DNA of 34,696 nucleotides from a virus. Numbering within the stretch: position 1 is the stretch's first letter; each line of letters starts with the position of its first letter. The position numbers were made by a program, and so were the translations under genes. Of the stretch, positions 16,101 to 24,973 are shown in pieces. Location of the stretch: positions 1-34,696 of the IMG/VR virus record IMGVR_UViG_3300031997_000034. One strand, 5' to 3'. Under the pieces are notes generated by a model. The model made no database searches. It worked only from the letters and a program-made list of their open reading frames with translations, and had not been told where the DNA came from.

Positions 16101-18497
16101 TTAGAGATCGTATATAACTCGGTTCACGGTAAGTTCTTCGGGTACGTCGAGATTTGCGGCTCGAGCGTGCCTGAGCGAGATACCGTAACACCAGATGTTG
16201 TTGATGTTCTTTGGCCCCATTATGTACTGACCTTTGACACCCAGTTCGATGTTACGTTCGTGTAATTGGTTTCGGATTGCATCTCGATCGAGTGTAGGTT
16301 GTCTCGTAAGTGAACGTGCTCGTAGCCACCACGCAAACGCTGTTGCTAGTTGAAACCATACAACGTTATCTTCAACGTAATAATAGAAATCGGCCTTATG
16401 CCTTGAAACTGAGTTGCAAACTGCTTCGCAGAACTCGTCGCTGGCTACAGAGCCTCTACCTGTCTCTTCGCTCCAGACCGAGGAGAGCACACCCCCTAAA
16501 ACCATCTGGACATCGGGTAGTACCGTTCCGGTGTATTCACAAAATGACGCGATGCCTACTGCTACGACGATCATGTTGTTACGTACTCGTTCGGGTAGCG
16601 ATTGGGGGAATGCGTCTGTAACTACTTCGCGAGCAAACGTAACGAGTCTACCTACATCTAGACCCAAAGTATGTTGTATGTAACCCATTGCGAACTGCGA
16701 AGCGCTAGTTAGGTCAAGCGACTTGAACGCCTTGTATGCTGGTGTGCCTTCGTACACCGTAGCTGGCGTCATTCGTACGCCGACTATCCGCTCCTTCGCT
16801 GCAGGATCGCTTATGACGTCTTCTCCGTCAATGCTGAACGGAGACGTCAACGGATAGTCGACGGTTGTTTGGTCGCTCTTGCCTCTTGGGTCATGGCCTG
16901 TGTCATACGCCAACAACACGTAATGCAATACTTGTTCCACAAGGTGTGCTCTGTACTCGCTAAATGAAATTGGCACAGCGTTAGTAGAACCAAGCAGAGT
17001 TAGTTTTACAAACTTCGTCGTCGCGCAGTCGTACATATGAGGTATCTTGTACCCCATTAGTTTCTGCATCACGCGTAGCGTTGCTGTCTTGCCACTTCCT
17101 TTTGTACCATAGACGTTTAGTACTGGAAAGCGTAACTCATAGATTTCTAACAACGGTTTGTAGGGAGTAGCCATGAACCAGCCTATTATAGGCCATATAA
17201 TGGCTGGGTTGTTGATTTGAAGTAGACTGTTGATGTCCAAACCTACTTCAGGCCCATTGTTGTACAATAGCTCTGGACGCTCTCTTGCAGCTCCGAAGAA
17301 AACAATTGGACCAGTTGTTCCATTCCACATTTCGTCCTTACTCACGCATTGCGTGTTGGCTACGAAGTAGTCTCCGTGTCTACCTAACACCTGCGTTGCA
17401 GCTGTCTTGGGTAAACCTTTTGCCTCTAACTTTGTTAGCAAGTGAGGAAGCAGCAACCTAACATCGTCGTCTCTCCCAAGCCACGTCCAAGCAACTAGTG
17501 ATAGTCTCTTATCGAGCGACTTTCTATCATTGAAAGCCGACCGAGGGAAGATCACATCCTTCCACGTATGATTCGGATGAATCACGTCACAAACAATTGC
17601 GTCTTCACTTGTATCTTCGCTCATGTCCCGAGCGAGCATGATAGTAGGATCTAACACAAACGTTGATATTCTCTTTCTGCCTCTTGCACCATCGATGTAG
17701 TAACCATCTGGACACTCTACGATCATTGGTCCAGTTGACTTCTTTACGACAAGCGAGCCACTAAGAGCTGCCATCCTCGCTTTCTCAATGGTGTGTGCAA
17801 GGTACTCAGGTCCATTAGTTTCTGGATCACGGAATTTATCTCCACATGGTTGCGAGATGAATAGAGTTCGTATAAGATCGTCGCTTGCGCCTGCCTCAAT
17901 AAGCGCAGCTATGATTGCCCAATCACGTTCACTCCTCGACCTATAGCCTCGTCGGTCACCTGTCCGAATCTTGTGCTGTGCTTTACTGTCTAACCCCGCA
18001 AGTACCTTGAAGTCCTGAATGCCGTACATATAGTCGTGAACTTGCCCAAGTTTGCATCTTGCTCCACGCTTCGCATTTAGCGTTCCCGGTACACGTAAGA
18101 AACGATTTACGTTATGGCATGAATCACCTTCGACAAGTTTAGCAAGTAGCTTGTTCGCTTCCTCGATCTTGGCAATGTCAGTGCACCATTCCTTCAGTAG
18201 CCAATAGAGATGAAAACCCCCACCACTGTGCACAATAATTGACGGGTAGTACGTCGATCTCGGTAACGTAAGCACGTCAACGTCGACCCACAAAGCTCTC
18301 GTTCCGTATACGTCAGACTTCTCGTCACCAGGAGTTTTCCTAAGCGCGACACCGTAGTATGTGTCACCACCTCTAGGATCGGTGTCGGAAGCAATTCTAA
18401 CGAAGTCGGCAGGCTTCAGATAGGTAGGCGAGTGCGGCAACGCCCAAAGTGATACGTACGTGTTTTCTGGTGCATCTGCGAAGATTCTGTCGAACAT
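16101..18497 (-). CDS. Primase-helicase (archaeo-eukaryotic-type prim-pol plus P-loop helicase)
   Basis: ATG 18497 is preferred to the GTG two codons upstream. The ~798-residue protein opens with a prim-pol domain: ALWVDVDVL carries the catalytic D-x-D (about 72-74), VHSGGGFHLYW supplies the S-G-x-G-x-H motif and RFLRVPGTLNAK the third motif. The middle (about 180-420) is a linker with basic patches. The C-terminal half is a P-loop NTPase with Walker A YGTKGSGKT (about 463-471), consistent with an SF3/DUF927-like replicative helicase. The two activities would prime and unwind at the fork. The short spacing between AGGTGA and the ATG, and a 12-bp hairpin just upstream, may limit its translation. 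Confidence 0.85.
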   Translation of the reverse strand: MFDRIFADAPENTYVSLWALPHSPTYLKPADFVRIASDTDPRGGDTYYGVALRKTPGDEKSDVYGTRALWVDVDVLTLPRSTYYPSIIVHSGGGFHLYWLLKEWCTDIAKIEEANKLLAKLVEGDSCHNVNRFLRVPGTLNAKRGARCKLGQVHDYMYGIQDFKVLAGLDSKAQHKIRTGDRRGYRSRSERDWAIIAALIEAGASDDLIRTLFISQPCGDKFRDPETNGPEYLAHTIEKARMAALSGSLVVKKSTGPMIVECPDGYYIDGARGRKRISTFVLDPTIMLARDMSEDTSEDAIVCDVIHPNHTWKDVIFPRSAFNDRKSLDKRLSLVAWTWLGRDDDVRLLLPHLLTKLEAKGLPKTAATQVLGRHGDYFVANTQCVSKDEMWNGTTGPIVFFGAARERPELLYNNGPEVGLDINSLLQINNPAIIWPIIGWFMATPYKPLLEIYELRFPVLNVYGTKGSGKTATLRVMQKLMGYKIPHMYDCATTKFVKLTLLGSTNAVPISFSEYRAHLVEQVLHYVLLAYDTGHDPRGKSDQTTVDYPLTSPFSIDGEDVISDPAAKERIVGVRMTPATVYEGTPAYKAFKSLDLTSASQFAMGYIQHTLGLDVGRLVTFAREVVTDAFPQSLPERVRNNMIVVAVGIASFCEYTGTVLPDVQMVLGGVLSSVWSEETGRGSVASDEFCEAVCNSVSRHKADFYYYVEDNVVWFQLATAFAWWLRARSLTRQPTLDRDAIRNQLHERNIELGVKGQYIMGPKNINNIWCYGISLRHARAANLDVPEELTVNRVIYDL

Positions 18498-18506
18498 GGT
18501 CACCTA

Positions 18507-18541
18507 AAGCGAAGGTAGCTGACGGGTTACTACCTTCGCTT
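18507..18541 (-). terminator. 12-bp perfect hairpin before the primase-helicase gene
   Basis: AAGCGAAGGTAG (18507-18518) and its exact complement (18530-18541) flank an 11-base loop. It lies between the SSB-like gene stop (18550) and the primase start (18497). No T-tract follows in either direction, so it is a weak candidate as an intrinsic terminator; it may be an attenuating or mRNA-stabilising hairpin. Confidence 0.5.
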
Positions 18542-18549
18542 ACTAGATG

Positions 18550-18966
18550 CTAGGCGGCGGGAGCTCGAATTCCATATTTCTGGATGCGCGGTCGGACGGT
18601 GCCAGCGTACTCGCCCTTGCCTTCTTCAGGGATGACGAGGCACCACACGGACTGGCCGAGCGCGCTCTCGAAGGCTGCCTTGATGTTCGTGGGCATCTCG
18701 CCCAGGAAGGACTTGAAGAAGTTCACTGTGCGGAACCGCGCATCGGTTTCGAGCATCAGCGAATCGAACACCATGCGGCCGTTGAACTTGTTGTCCTCGC
18801 CGCCAGCTACCTTGAGTTGGATGTTCACCATGCGGTTGTTCGCTTTCGACATCGCACCGCCGTACTTGGTGAGCGTCAACAGCAGAACGCCGCTCGGAGC
18901 TTCTTCGACGCCAGTAAAGTCGGCTTCGAAGAACTCATCGGTCATGATCGGATCTGTCTTCGGCAT
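18550..18966 (-). CDS. Single-stranded-DNA-binding-like protein (DUF669-like)
   Basis: A 138-residue protein with AAGGAG ahead of ATG 18966. It begins with an acidic/hydrophobic leader (FFEADFTGVEEAPSG) and then an OB-like series of strands (VLLLTLTK, MVNIQLKVAGG, GRMVFDSLML), followed by a helical segment FKSFLGEMP and WCLVIPEEGKG. This order is close to phage DUF669 proteins, which stand in for SSB in recombination/replication modules. Its place between a Sak4-like ATPase and a primase-helicase supports that. No acidic C-terminal tail is present. Confidence 0.6.
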   Translation of the reverse strand: MPKTDPIMTDEFFEADFTGVEEAPSGVLLLTLTKYGGAMSKANNRMVNIQLKVAGGEDNKFNGRMVFDSLMLETDARFRTVNFFKSFLGEMPTNIKAAFESALGQSVWCLVIPEEGKGEYAGTVRPRIQKYGIRAPAA

Positions 18967-18993
18967 TTTGTTACTCCTTGGTTTCGGTTAGAG

Positions 18994-19824
18994 TTAGATT
19001 TGCCCTTCAACGACTGGGTGCCCGTCACAACCAATCGTAAGAACATCAAGCAGTTTGGTGATAGTAGGTTCGGAGATGAATGCTGGCCCGTGTTGGACGT
19101 ACTGCTGCTTCGCATCGAACTGGCCTACCTGGTCGATGTACAAAGTGCTGTACGCTCCTACCATCTTCGCACGTTCGGCTGCTGTAGTAATCTTTGCTGT
19201 GCGTACGACACGACCCACGCAGAGCGCGTACGCTGGAACTTCATCACGAGCTTGCCCCCACAGCCATGGAATGGTTTTGACGATACCGTCAGCGTTGCTC
19301 CTATCGTCTTCAAGGCATGAGAACAGCACGTTCATAGGAAGGTTGAAAAACAACCTAGTGACGTGGACCAAGCGATTCAACGCCTCACCCCACTCTGGCA
19401 GCGACGTCTTTTCCAACTTGTCGCCGGGACCCTTCATCTTGTTCCCTGCAACCTCGTTGACAGCGATTCGCTGAAACTCGGTGAGGCCATCGAAGACGAT
19501 AGTGTCGTACGGCGGCTTGAGCTCGATGCCCATGCTGTTGCACATGACGATGAAAGGATGAGGCTTGACCGGAGCCTCGGTCGGCTGCCCTGCAACGAGC
19601 CAATCGTAAATAGGGTTTAGGTCGGAGATCTGCTCGATGGTAAGAATAGGTGGCAGATCGGGTCGAGTACGGATCGATTCCGGGTTGCCACCGCAGTTTA
19701 GCCATAGCATCGCCGCCGTACGAGGATCATCAAGTCCCGTTGAGAATAATGTCGTCTTCCCAGCTCCAGCTGCTCCGTACGCGAATAACTTCAAATGTGT
19801 ACTAGTTGGAGTCCATACACGCAT
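18994..19824 (-). CDS. Sak4/RecA-like ATPase
   Basis: Start at ATG 19824 (AAGGAG upstream and one-base TAATG overlap with the previous stop). The 276-residue protein has Walker A YGAAGAGKTTLF (16-27), Walker B TIVFDGLTEFQR, and a third conserved strand NVLFSCLEDD. This matches the phage nucleotide-binding proteins of the Sak4 group, single-strand annealing/recombinase ATPases that usually sit beside an SSB-like gene, as here. It likely promotes strand annealing or recombination-dependent replication. Confidence 0.78.
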   Translation of the reverse strand: MRVWTPTSTHLKLFAYGAAGAGKTTLFSTGLDDPRTAAMLWLNCGGNPESIRTRPDLPPILTIEQISDLNPIYDWLVAGQPTEAPVKPHPFIVMCNSMGIELKPPYDTIVFDGLTEFQRIAVNEVAGNKMKGPGDKLEKTSLPEWGEALNRLVHVTRLFFNLPMNVLFSCLEDDRSNADGIVKTIPWLWGQARDEVPAYALCVGRVVRTAKITTAAERAKMVGAYSTLYIDQVGQFDAKQQYVQHGPAFISEPTITKLLDVLTIGCDGHPVVEGQI

Positions 19825-20105
19825 TATGATATCTCCTTCTTTACAACAAGTTTGGAAGGTACATAGCGATCGATCCACTCGCTAAAGACGTCGGCGCTGT
19901 GGGCGTGGTAGAAACGCGCGACAATGGGTATCAGTTCAAATATCCACTCCTGCCACGAACTACCTACATACCTAGTTGCAGGTACGTTGCGTAGAGACTC
20001 CAGCGTCTCGGCAGCGAACATCAGGTTCTCTTGCACCTTGTCCGTTTCATCGGGTGCGTTGCTCGGGGCTTTGCAAGGATATACGTGTCCGTTGACTTCA
20101 ATCAT
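19824..20105 (-). CDS. Hypothetical 93-residue protein
   Basis: ATG 20105 overlaps the thyX stop (ATGA) and has GGAGG upstream. The product starts with a small beta unit (IEVNGHVYPCKAP) and continues as a predominantly helical, aromatic-rich chain (WQEWIFELIPIVARFYH). No domain was recognised. It is coupled on both sides, between thyX and the Sak4-like ATPase. Confidence 0.65.
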   Translation of the reverse strand: MIEVNGHVYPCKAPSNAPDETDKVQENLMFAAETLESLRNVPATRYVGSSWQEWIFELIPIVARFYHAHSADVFSEWIDRYVPSKLVVKKEIS

Positions 20106-20740
20106 TGTTCAACCTCCTTCCTAAGATTATTGAAGACTACTGGGAAGTATAGCATGGCCTGCTCTAACCCTAACAGCATGACCTTCTGCATGTGCGGATG
20201 TGCAGCAGGTGATGTTCTGAGATCGAAGATATGGTACCACTCACGAAGATTGGCAGTTACATCAATCTCTGCTTTTAGATCGTTTGGCAATACGCCTCTG
20301 GCTACTTGTGGTGATACACCCATTTTGATCATTTCCAGGTAATGGCGTTCACACATTTGCATACACGTAAACCAAGAAGCTAATGCATCGTCTACCAGTT
20401 CATCGGGCTGAATGAAGGAAAGTTCACCTCCGAACTTTCCTCCCGAATAATTGCAGTATCGAGTGCTCTCCTGCGAGTACGATGCGAGCCTATGGCGTAC
20501 AAGCTCGTGCGTTACTCCACGATTCGTGACGATGTGTGCACGCATTATCGCGTGCTCCACAATGCTCCAGTGTCCACGCTTTATAACACTCTCGATGAAG
20601 ACGCGATAGCTGGATTGAGTGATTCTATCCTCAGACTTGTAACACAGACGGCCGGATGATTCAATGGCCTTCAGTTCTTGCTGGGCATCTACCAAAGACG
20701 CCGGGTATGTAACTTCAAAGGAATGCTGTACAAGTTTCAT
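20102..20740 (-). CDS. thyX: Flavin-dependent thymidylate synthase
   Basis: A 212-residue protein with the ThyX signature RHR-x7-S (R82-H83-R84 … S92, in VRHRLASYSQESTRY) and the upstream GHWSIVEHA segment that binds FAD and dUMP. It makes dTMP from dUMP with methylene-tetrahydrofolate and NADPH, supplying thymidylate during phage replication. It overlaps the nuclease gene stop by ATGA. Normal length for the family. Confidence 0.95.
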   Translation of the reverse strand: MKLVQHSFEVTYPASLVDAQQELKAIESSGRLCYKSEDRITQSSYRVFIESVIKRGHWSIVEHAIMRAHIVTNRGVTHELVRHRLASYSQESTRYCNYSGGKFGGELSFIQPDELVDDALASWFTCMQMCERHYLEMIKMGVSPQVARGVLPNDLKAEIDVTANLREWYHIFDLRTSPAAHPHMQKVMLLGLEQAMLYFPVVFNNLRKEVEQ

Positions 20741-22797
20741 TGTTCAACCTCCTCCTCTTCGATCTCAAGTTCGGGCTGACGAACACGATAGGTATGCTCT
20801 AACACTTGTTCATAGTTAGCTCCGGCGTTGCATAGACGACATGGAGTCTTGAAGCTACACCATTGGCATTTTAGCCAACCCGGAGCGGCGTAGATGGGGA
20901 TGTTCTTGCGAACCATTTCCAAGCCGACGCTCCACAGCTCTCTCGCTTGCATCTCGAGCTCATGTTCCGTCTTATTGATAGGAATCTCAATGAAGTATTC
21001 ACCCCATCCTCGCCCTTTCAGCTCGATGAGAACGTCGTGGTACTCGTCTGTAAGAGCCAGGAAATAGATAGATGTTACTGCAACCGTTGCAGGATCGTCG
21101 ATAGGCTTCAGAGTGTCCTGCATAGCTTGACGTTGAGCAAGTTTCGCAAGAGCTCCGAGGTAAACTTCGTAAGTCGTAGATAGCTGTGAGTTGATCGCTC
21201 GGCTAAGGCTACCGTTCTTGAGCGTGTTAGGCTCTTCGGGTGTACGTTTCATAAGGAACCGGTATTGCACACCCCTGATTGGCTCACCATAAATTTGTCC
21301 TGCGGCCCAGCAGTTACCTGTGATCACAATCTGCCCATCTTGCCGCATCACCCAAGTACGTAGTGAGGTTTGCGGACACCAAACACCTTCGCGTATCCCT
21401 TGATCCGATATCTTGATGACCCTCGTCCACTTACGTCCTTCGCTTACGGTGAAGTACTCACAGTTAGAACCTTCTCCACCGCTCGACTTACTTTTTGTGG
21501 GAAAGGATCCGCATAGGAAGAATGCTAGTTTGAATAAGTCGTGTTTCACTCCGGGATTCTGAAAGAACGACTTGTTGTTGCTACCTTCTGCGAGCATAGC
21601 TGCGTCGCAAAACGCAATACGTGCATCTGCGGACATTCCGAGTACAAAGTTCTCCCATCCACTTAGATCCATTTCAAGCCCAGCCTTGGAGAACAGTTTT
21701 CTAAAGAACGGTACTCTCAAATGCCAGACAAAGATTCCAGGTCCACTATGATCTTTCTCGATTCGAGAGTACACGGAATTCCCACCGAGACGGTCTAGCA
21801 GACCCTGAATCTCTTCCACGTACTTCTTTTGTGCTATCGAGGCGCGAAGTCCTCTGTCGTACTCACCGTACGATCCGTCACTAAGCAGCCACGCTAAGCA
21901 TGCTGCCTCGTCTTCGGTGACGTTTACCGTAGGAGAGTTCAGAAGTGCCGACATCACAACGTACGTTTGTTGGAGTCCCGGACGAATAGGTTCTAGCAAG
22001 ATTTTATCTTTGAAGGTTGACCACTCCGGTCTACGTTGAACCCACTTGTGATCTTTGGTGCAATCAAAGGAAAACGACTTGCCTGAGTAGGTTATCACCG
22101 GCTGGTCTTGGTATACTCGGACTGCTTCTACCTCCGTCCATTCCAAGCAGTCCCCATCGAGGTTGTATCCAAGAGCTTCTTCGCCTACCACAAGTTGGTT
22201 ATACGTCTTCCAACCGGTCCTCGTTAGTATCTCGGATCTCAGTGGTACACAATACGACGTGCACTGATCGTCGAAGTCAAGCCACTCTTCGTCAGGAGAC
22301 CGCTTCGACGTCTTGAACTCGCGAAGCCACAACGATCCAGTATGCTTGTTGCGGATGATCTGATCGAACCGTCCGGCCAAATAGATCCTATTCGACAGCC
22401 TGCCGCGAGGATTGAAGAGGGGAGTCTCGTACTTGACTTCAGTTGCAACAACATCCCAGTCCTTGTCAGGAGACTCTATAGAATTGACCCACAAGACGTA
22501 GTTGTCGCACATCGCTGCACCCAAAGCAAGCTGTTGTTTCAGCAGCTCCGATTCGTTCATCCATAGCGCGCCTTCGGTCCTAAGCGCGCGTTCTGTAAAG
22601 AGGTTGAACGCTGCAGACGGCTTGACGCCTGACTCATAGAACTGAGCTAAGGCCCAGTGCACCGCTCTACCAACGAGGAACTGAATAGGAGTGCGTTCTG
22701 GTTCAAGACCACGACGTAGTGGTGAACTCCAATCCCACTTCCGTCTACACGACTTGAACGATATCAAATCAGAAACGTGGACTTCATATTTGTTCAT
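20737..22797 (-). CDS. Cas4-like Fe-S PD-(D/E)XK nuclease interrupted by an intein
   Basis: Start at ATG 22797 (GGAG upstream, ATGA overlap), giving 686 residues. The mature nuclease (extein) is ~373 residues. It has an N-terminal cysteine (C17, SFKSCRRKWDW), a VGRAVHWAL histidine motif, the catalytic D145 (GRFDQII) and E160-x-K162 (REFKTSK), the QxxxY motif (Q178-Y182), and C-terminal cysteines C644, C647, C653 and C656 (KCQWCSFKTPCRLC). One early and several late cysteines around a PD-(D/E)XK core is the Cas4/AddB-type iron-sulfur layout. The likely role is end resection in recombination with the Sak4-like ATPase. The acidic C-terminus (EIEEEEVEQ) could mediate partner contact. Residues 183-495 are an intein. 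Confidence 0.88.
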   Translation of the reverse strand: MNKYEVHVSDLISFKSCRRKWDWSSPLRRGLEPERTPIQFLVGRAVHWALAQFYESGVKPSAAFNLFTERALRTEGALWMNESELLKQQLALGAAMCDNYVLWVNSIESPDKDWDVVATEVKYETPLFNPRGRLSNRIYLAGRFDQIIRNKHTGSLWLREFKTSKRSPDEEWLDFDDQCTSYCVPLRSEILTRTGWKTYNQLVVGEEALGYNLDGDCLEWTEVEAVRVYQDQPVITYSGKSFSFDCTKDHKWVQRRPEWSTFKDKILLEPIRPGLQQTYVVMSALLNSPTVNVTEDEAACLAWLLSDGSYGEYDRGLRASIAQKKYVEEIQGLLDRLGGNSVYSRIEKDHSGPGIFVWHLRVPFFRKLFSKAGLEMDLSGWENFVLGMSADARIAFCDAAMLAEGSNNKSFFQNPGVKHDLFKLAFFLCGSFPTKSKSSGGEGSNCEYFTVSEGRKWTRVIKISDQGIREGVWCPQTSLRTWVMRQDGQIVITGNCWAAGQIYGEPIRGVQYRFLMKRTPEEPNTLKNGSLSRAINSQLSTTYEVYLGALAKLAQRQAMQDTLKPIDDPATVAVTSIYFLALTDEYHDVLIELKGRGWGEYFIEIPINKTEHELEMQARELWSVGLEMVRKNIPIYAAPGWLKCQWCSFKTPCRLCNAGANYEQVLEHTYRVRQPELEIEEEEVEQ
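21313..22251 (-). mobile_element. Intein with LAGLIDADG homing endonuclease domain
   Basis: A 313-residue insertion starting at Cys and ending at Asn directly before a +1 Cys. Block A is CVPLRSEILTRTGWKTYNQL, block B has the TKDH histidine, block F/G is WVMRQDGQIVITGN then C. Penultimate residue is Gly rather than His, a variant known in phage inteins. The centre carries LAGLIDADG-like elements (LAWLLSDGS and AMLAEGS) that keep the acidic residues. It splits the host protein right after the QxxxY motif (TAT before, TGC after), so unspliced protein should be inactive. Confidence 0.88.
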
Positions 22798-23000
22798 GGC
22801 ATGCTCCAAATAATGAACGCGCGGACGTTCAGAGCTAGAAACACAACTTGCGACGTGGCGATGGCAACTGACTTCTTGCCTCTTACTGCCCAAACGAACA
22901 GTGATATGTTCGCAATAGAATAGACTACTAGTGCCACGCGTGGATTAGTTGGAAGTATAACTAATCCTAAAACGTTTAGTATAGTAGCTAACCAATCCAT
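22794..23000 (-). CDS. Small multi-span membrane protein
   Basis: A 68-residue product with TAGGAG before ATG 23000 and an ATGA overlap with the nuclease gene. Two to three hydrophobic segments (WLATILNVLGLVIL, ALVVYSIANISLFVW, VVFLALNVRAFIIW) are separated by short polar turns (NPR, RGKK). The pattern resembles short PnuC/YgjV-like phage membrane proteins that may handle small metabolites, but the match is only by pattern. Confidence 0.65.
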   Translation of the reverse strand: MDWLATILNVLGLVILPTNPRVALVVYSIANISLFVWAVRGKKSVAIATSQVVFLALNVRAFIIWSMP

Positions 23001-23036
23001 CTAAACTCCTAACCGGTCTTGACTTACGTCTACTAT

Positions 23037-23168
23037 TTATAGATATTTCTCCGCGAGCTGCTTGCCGAACCAGATTGCAAGCTCGCCAGTTCGCCACCCG
23101 ATGGCAAGGAAAAAGCCCCACAAGAACGGAAATGCTGTTACAAGCACAACACCAAGCACAATGTCCAT
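23037..23168 (-). CDS. 43-residue membrane peptide
   Basis: Start at ATG 23168 with GGGAGTG upstream, the ribosome binding site lying at the end of the previous gene. The product (MDIVLGVVLVTAFP…) has one hydrophobic span of about 20 residues followed by an amphipathic helix (ELAIWFGKQLAEKYL). Function unknown; the longer open frame reported from 23420 conflicts with the gene upstream. Confidence 0.55.
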   Translation of the reverse strand: MDIVLGVVLVTAFPFLWGFFLAIGWRTGELAIWFGKQLAEKYL

Positions 23169-23172
23169 TTGT

Positions 23173-23433
23173 TCACTCCCTTCGTCCATGCGAGGTACCG
23201 CTGATGTACCCGTACCCGTCTTCTTCTTCTGTAAGCAGTATTGGCACGGGCCTCCAATCCTTCGGCCACGTAAGGCAGTAGTAGTACTCCGCAATGTTTT
23301 TACATATCGACTGTGAGACACCTTCGTCTGGTCCATACAGCAACGCAACCCAAGCAAGGTGCAGGAAACATAGAACCCAACGTACACGCTTGCTCTTGAT
23401 TCTCGGACCGTATTTTGCAAGTAAGTTGCTCAT
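23173..23433 (-). CDS. Hypothetical 86-residue protein with one hydrophobic segment
   Basis: Start at ATG 23433, just after the previous stop, with AGAGGTG at short spacing. The product has a basic N-terminus (KYGPRIKSKRVR), one hydrophobic stretch (WVLCFLHLAWVALLY) and a polar C-terminus rich in E, D and Y. It could be a single-span membrane protein. No family was recognised. It is one of three adjacent small hydrophobic proteins. Confidence 0.55.
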   Translation of the reverse strand: MSNLLAKYGPRIKSKRVRWVLCFLHLAWVALLYGPDEGVSQSICKNIAEYYYCLTWPKDWRPVPILLTEEEDGYGYISGTSHGRRE

Positions 23434-23435
23434 TG

Positions 23436-23648
23436 TCACCTCTTTGCTAAGACTAGATGTAGCATGCCGTTCCTATCGACAAGCACGTGGTAGTCGCGAT
23501 GTCCCAGCTCAAGTCCAGGAAGTCGCTTGAGCAGCATCGACTGTTTGATCCTTGTTGCCATCATCCACATAGGTTCATCGGGCAGTTCAGCTTCAACTGT
23601 CTTGTGTTCGTCTCCGTTCAAAGCAAAGTAAGTAAGCTTGACGATCAT
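23436..23648 (-). CDS. Hypothetical 70-residue protein
   Basis: ATG 23648 overlaps the helicase stop (ATGA). The product has alternating strands (IVKLTYFAL, HKTVEAELP, YHVLVDRNGMLHLVLAK) around a short helix (MATRIKQSMLL), compatible with a small alpha/beta fold. No family was recognised. Confidence 0.6.
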   Translation of the reverse strand: MIVKLTYFALNGDEHKTVEAELPDEPMWMMATRIKQSMLLKRLPGLELGHRDYHVLVDRNGMLHLVLAKR

Positions 23649-24973
23649 ACTTGCCTCTTCATCTTGAGGAATGCTTCGACTAGCCTACGATCGCTCCACT
23701 TCTTGCGAAGCGCCTCGAGAATAAGTTCGTCAACGGTTCCAGGACAAATGAGCCGAATGATTTCAACACTATCAGGGCTGTTCATTCTATGTATACGGTT
23801 CTCTGCTTGATCCATCATAATGGAAGACCAGTGAAGCTCCATGAAGATCGACACGCGAGCACGTTGGAGGTTGATACTTTCGCTCATCGTATCGATTGTA
23901 CCTACGATGCCACGGAGCTTGCCGGAGTTGAAGTCGGCGAGCACTTTGTCCCTATCAGATTGGCTCACTGACCCCGATATAACTCCAACGTGGGGCAGGC
24001 ACACCCCAAGTGAGTTTGCGTACTCACGCGAATGGACGAAGATAGCAAACGGCACGTCATACAAGTCGATCCACTCCGTTATCCATTGGATCTTTACGCC
24101 TTCTACGTCGACCCCGATCAGCATGGGGTCGAGCGCGACTTTCCTGAGGTGTGCTATACGGGAAAGAATGTTGCCGATGAAGAATGTATCTGCAGGATCG
24201 CCAGTGAGATTCACTAACGTCTCTTCCTCGACCTTTTTGTAGATAGCTGCCTGCTCCTTAGTCATGTCGAGCTCGATGGTTCGATACATCTTCGGTGGCA
24301 GCTGAGGTAACACCTCTTCCTTCGTTCTGCGAAGATAGTATGGCGACAACGTTGTTGCTAGTACTTCGACATTCTTCGGTCCTTTTACCTTTCCTGTATA
24401 TTTGTCAAGCTCGACGTACTCTTCGAAGAATCTCCAGTAAGCCGAGAACACTGCAGGATTCAGCCAGTTCATTACCGACCAAAACTCATTCGGTTGCTTG
24501 TCGAACGGTGTGCCCGTTAGTGCCCAGCGATAGTATGAGGGAATTTGTTTCAGGCACTTCGTCATCTGAGCTTTGCGATTGCGGAACTTGTGCGCCTCGT
24601 CTGCAATGATCACTTCCCAAATACCGAATGCTTGCAACACCTTCACTGCATAGCGCAGTGCTTCGTGGTGAACGATAAGGTACCCACGCTGTCTCTTTGC
24701 GAACCAGCTCTTCACGATGTCTGCATCAAATGCTCCAGCAGGCCCGCAGACTTTGATTGGCACGTTTGGATCGTCCCACTGTCGTATCGTTGAAATCCAG
24801 AAGCGCATGTTGAGAGGACGAACAATGATCAGTATAGGACCTTTCTTCTGTCGTGCTGCGCAGACGGCTTGGACTGACTTTCCAAGACCCATAACGTCAG
24901 CTAGCAGAGCTCCTCTTCGCTCTGCTAAAAACTTTGTGCCGATGATTTGGAATGGGTAGAGAATTTGTTCCAT
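23645..24973 (-). CDS. SNF2-type DEAH helicase
   Basis: I place the start at ATG 24973; a TTG at 25003 is possible and neither has a clear ribosome binding site. The ~442-residue protein has Walker A ADVMGLGKS (about 25-33), the DEAH box IIADEAHKF (about 123-131), motif III LTGTPF, and in the second RecA domain motif V/VI TIDTMSESINLQ and QAENRIHRM. This is the SNF2/SWI2 superfamily 2 layout, in a compact phage form like UvsW-type or DNA-remodelling helicases. It likely remodels forks or recombination intermediates with the neighbouring RuvC-like resolvase. Confidence 0.9.
   Translation of the reverse strand: MEQILYPFQIIGTKFLAERRGALLADVMGLGKSVQAVCAARQKKGPILIIVRPLNMRFWISTIRQWDDPNVPIKVCGPAGAFDADIVKSWFAKRQRGYLIVHHEALRYAVKVLQAFGIWEVIIADEAHKFRNRKAQMTKCLKQIPSYYRWALTGTPFDKQPNEFWSVMNWLNPAVFSAYWRFFEEYVELDKYTGKVKGPKNVEVLATTLSPYYLRRTKEEVLPQLPPKMYRTIELDMTKEQAAIYKKVEEETLVNLTGDPADTFFIGNILSRIAHLRKVALDPMLIGVDVEGVKIQWITEWIDLYDVPFAIFVHSREYANSLGVCLPHVGVISGSVSQSDRDKVLADFNSGKLRGIVGTIDTMSESINLQRARVSIFMELHWSSIMMDQAENRIHRMNSPDSVEIIRLICPGTVDELILEALRKKWSDRRLVEAFLKMKRQV

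Noticed and set aside
18547-19320. 257-codon plus-strand open frame opposite the SSB-like and Sak4-like genes.
   Set aside because: It spans two well-supported minus-strand genes and reads as their antisense; no ribosome binding site.
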